Assembly: GCA_033239005.1 (NCBI GenBank)
Contig: BSQZ01000006.1
Location: 9,623,162 to 9,687,161 of the forward strand
Length of the DNA stretch: 64,000 nucleotides
From: Lamellibrachia satsuma
Taxonomy: Eukaryota > Annelida > Polychaeta > Sabellida > Siboglinidae
Direction: 5' to 3'
This document shows positions 58,450 through 64,000 of this stretch, piece after piece. A program made the position numbers and the translations under genes. Under the pieces are notes generated by a model. That model had not been told where the DNA came from and searched no databases. It worked only from the letters and a program-made list of their open reading frames with translations. Numbering within the stretch: the first letter of the stretch is position 1; each line of letters opens with the position of its first letter.

Positions 58450-59100
58450 TTTTAAATTGCAACATGTCATTGATCACAAGGCACTACTTGACCACTGCCA
58501 CTGGCTTCGCCCTTCGCTTTCGGCTTTGCTTTGACGATTTGAAAATTGCAATTAAGATTCACAAATACGCCATTATGCCTTGTATGAATGATTGTCTTAA
58601 ATGCAGCATAGTAGCAACACCAATACTGGGGTAAATGAAAACTCAACTCAAGCTCAAGTTGTGCGCAAAAATATGAATTCGTCATCCGAACATGAAATGG
58701 TGAATCTGTGTTAGGTGCTACCGGAGATGTGCGCCGTGAATTTATGTGTTGAGAGTGGTTGAAAGATGAAGTAGAACCATTGTTAATATTGTCGTTTTCA
58801 GTGTTTAATCAACTGTCACACTGCATTGTGTAAACTTATGTATGCGTTTGGTTACTTGGACCCAGGTTATTATTTTCAATTCCCATTACTCCATTAGTCA
58901 GTCAATCAGATCGGATCCCAAATCTGTTCCATAACTGGACATACATGTACTTTATTCAGTTTCACATTCAACAGTGTGTGACATTTAAAAATAACACACA
59001 TTGGTGCTAATTCACTCATTTAATAAGTTTTATAAACCGCATACAGGCCATGGAGCACATCGTTGCTTCGATGGCGTTCTTGCGATCGTGGTGCAGCAAG
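58450..59100 (+). mobile_element. Tigger-like element, decayed copy 3
   Basis: Diverged but collinear with the interior of 56090-57088: AAATTGCAATTAAGATTCAC, GGTTATTATTTTCAATTC, TTATTCAGTTTCA and TTTAATAAGTTTTATAAACC occur in the same order. Both terminal inverted repeats are missing. Confidence 0.65.
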
Positions 59101-59148
59101 TCGCATTATGATTATTAATTTTGGTGTTATTATGCAAACAAAAAGAAC

Positions 59149-62340
<3,192 letters not shown>

Positions 62341-62344
62341 ACAA

Positions 62345-63765
62345 TAGAACTGACATCCACGATGGCGCAAACCATTGTCTGCTCATGACGGAAGGATCCA
62401 TTGAATGTTGTGATGTGACAATGTAGTTATGCATTTGAACATGTGATTCTTTGCCAACACAATCTGATAATTACATGACCATTCATGCAGATAGTTTCCT
62501 TGTTTTTTACTTTTTTATTTATTAATACAAAATTTACCTTCATCCATTTACTTACATGGCAGCAGAGAGGTATGTGTTACTGACAATTGCTTGCAGTTGT
62601 AATTTTGTGAAATTAGGTACACTGACATACCTGTAACAGCTAAGTGACAGATTTGATCAACAAAAATCTGATTCTATACCTATTTGCTGTTCTGTCCATT
62701 CAATATTAGATTACAAGCAACAACCTGGCCCTGTTACAGTTTACACTGCTTCAGTAGGAGTGAACCCTGTAGTAGGTTATTAAGTTAAGATATTCTGAGT
62801 ATAGGGCTCTGTAGATTCCAGAAGGCTTAGTCTGCTTCTACCTGGCTTCTAGTTATAAATAGACCATGGTGTGTTATGAAATGTAATCTGACCAAACTAC
62901 AGGCCTTTCGTGCCTGGGAAACATGAACAATTGAAGACAATCCCATTTGAAGACTTTTGCTTTTGAAGAAATTAGGCAACTATTGGTCTTTTCATTAGTC
63001 ACTGTTTTCAAAACTTAATTGTAATTCTTAGTAGCTCTGTTGGCCAGTATTTTTAGTTTTTAGTCTGAACATTGTATTCAAATGTAAACGATCCAGAACA
63101 GGATCTTTCTTTGAATGTACAAATTAATTTTACTCAATACGGTAGTTCCAGACATATGTAGATGGTAAACGACACAATAAACAGCATCATAGCATTGAAG
63201 CTTCTTCATTCAGTAGTAACCATTTAGGGAAGCTACAGGTTTTACCTAAAACTAGACTGTTTTGTCATCCAGTTAACACCACTAGTCTATTTCCAAGACT
63301 GTTACGTAACCAGCCTAATCAACCCAAATACTAAGAATAATCAATGAGGCTAAGAGCACTGTACTGCTATTTAGCTTAAAATTTACAAACCATGTGTTCA
63401 GAAGCGCACATTAAGAAAGTGGACAAAAGAGTTACTAGTCAATTGTAGCACTTGCACCATTATAGATATGGCACGTTTTCAATATCAACATTTTGTTAAA
63501 TGTCATGGTGCTGCAGCATCTGTACACTTCCTTATCATTATGCATGGGATGCAATCGCAGTATTGCATTCCTAGTGGTAGTGGACTAGTGGTTGCTGTGT
63601 TTTTACATCTTGGCAGCTTCATAGTTGCCAACATGTTCATGACTACTGTTTCAGTTGGCAACTAATTGTAGTTGTTATGTGTATGCTCTTCACCAATAGT
63701 TGGCAACACTTGTGGACATCTGGCATCTGAAAAATCGGTCGGTTGATGGGTAGTTATTGGCAGAC
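62345..63765. other. No gene seen
   Basis: Anonymous AT-rich sequence to the right of the LINE. It includes the LINE's likely 3' untranslated end at the start. No poly-A or simple-repeat tail was clearly identified. Confidence 0.45.
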
Positions 63766-63766
63766 C

Positions 63767-63808
63767 AACTGTTGACTAAAAGTCAGTATGTGTATGGCGG
63801 GCTTTAGG
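63767..63808. repeat. Dispersed GGCGGGCTTTAG repeat, copy 2
   Basis: ACTGTTGACTAAAAGTCAGT ... GTATGGCGGGCTTTAG matches 46606-46650 in the same orientation. Confidence 0.65.
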
Positions 63809-64000
63809 CTACAGAATAGGCCACATATTAGACCTACTTTCACAGATAGTAAGACCAGTGCCTGTGTTATAAAAGCCTACATTCCAGGAATCCAGACATG
63901 TAACATGTACTTTCGGAGTTCGAAAGATATTATTATGGGCATAAGATAGTCCTGTTTAATTTGCGGCGTGGGAATTAGGCTACCAATGTGTGCTTGGGTA

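Overview
The window reads as nuclear DNA of an animal, most likely an invertebrate. The only convincing genes are split into short exons with GT/AG introns, and their relatives (RAP1GDS1, LRRC14, Tudor-domain proteins) are animal families. Most of the rest is repeats: piggyBac, Kolobok-like, Tigger-like and hAT-like DNA transposons, CR1/L2-like and a second type of LINE, a tRNA-derived SINE, and many minisatellites. No species is claimed, and nothing prokaryotic was seen.

Layout. 0-8 kb: a LINE tail, small tandem repeats, and a 1.1-kb segment present twice with an offset of 1715 bases. 7.8-10.7 kb (minus): a broken multi-Tudor coding sequence, split by a Kolobok-like transposon with TTAA flanks that carries a decayed THAP domain. 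12.2-18.5 kb (minus): three exons of a RAP1GDS1 (SmgGDS) homologue, all joined in the same codon phase. 21.4-25 kb: a second Kolobok-like copy, a CR1/L2-like reverse-transcriptase remnant split by an 83-bp minisatellite, a nested inverted-repeat element and a SINE. 25-32 kb: mostly anonymous, with 18-bp and 27-bp arrays. 32.3-35.2 kb: a Tigger-like element nested in another repeat, an hAT-like end, and a 671-bp TTAA-flanked element. 39.1-43.4 kb (plus): an LRRC14-like leucine-rich-repeat gene in four exons, the most complete host gene here. 43.8-45.1 kb: a third Kolobok-like copy and a perfect 27-bp hairpin. 50.3-52.9 kb: a complete piggyBac element with both ends and TTAA flanks; its transposase has one frameshift. 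55.9-59.1 kb: a second Tigger-like element inside a tandem repeat whose other unit shows the site without it, then a decayed third copy. 59.1-62.3 kb: a decayed LINE interrupted by an unbroken (TG)661 tract.

How it fits together. The host genes do not form a functional unit; two real genes and one dead one sit in a transposon-rich neighbourhood. Several insertions can be ordered or resolved base by base (Kolobok into Tudor, Tigger into a tandem repeat, piggyBac into TTAA). That makes the window most useful as a record of transposon history. No wholly new system was established; the best leads are in the findings.
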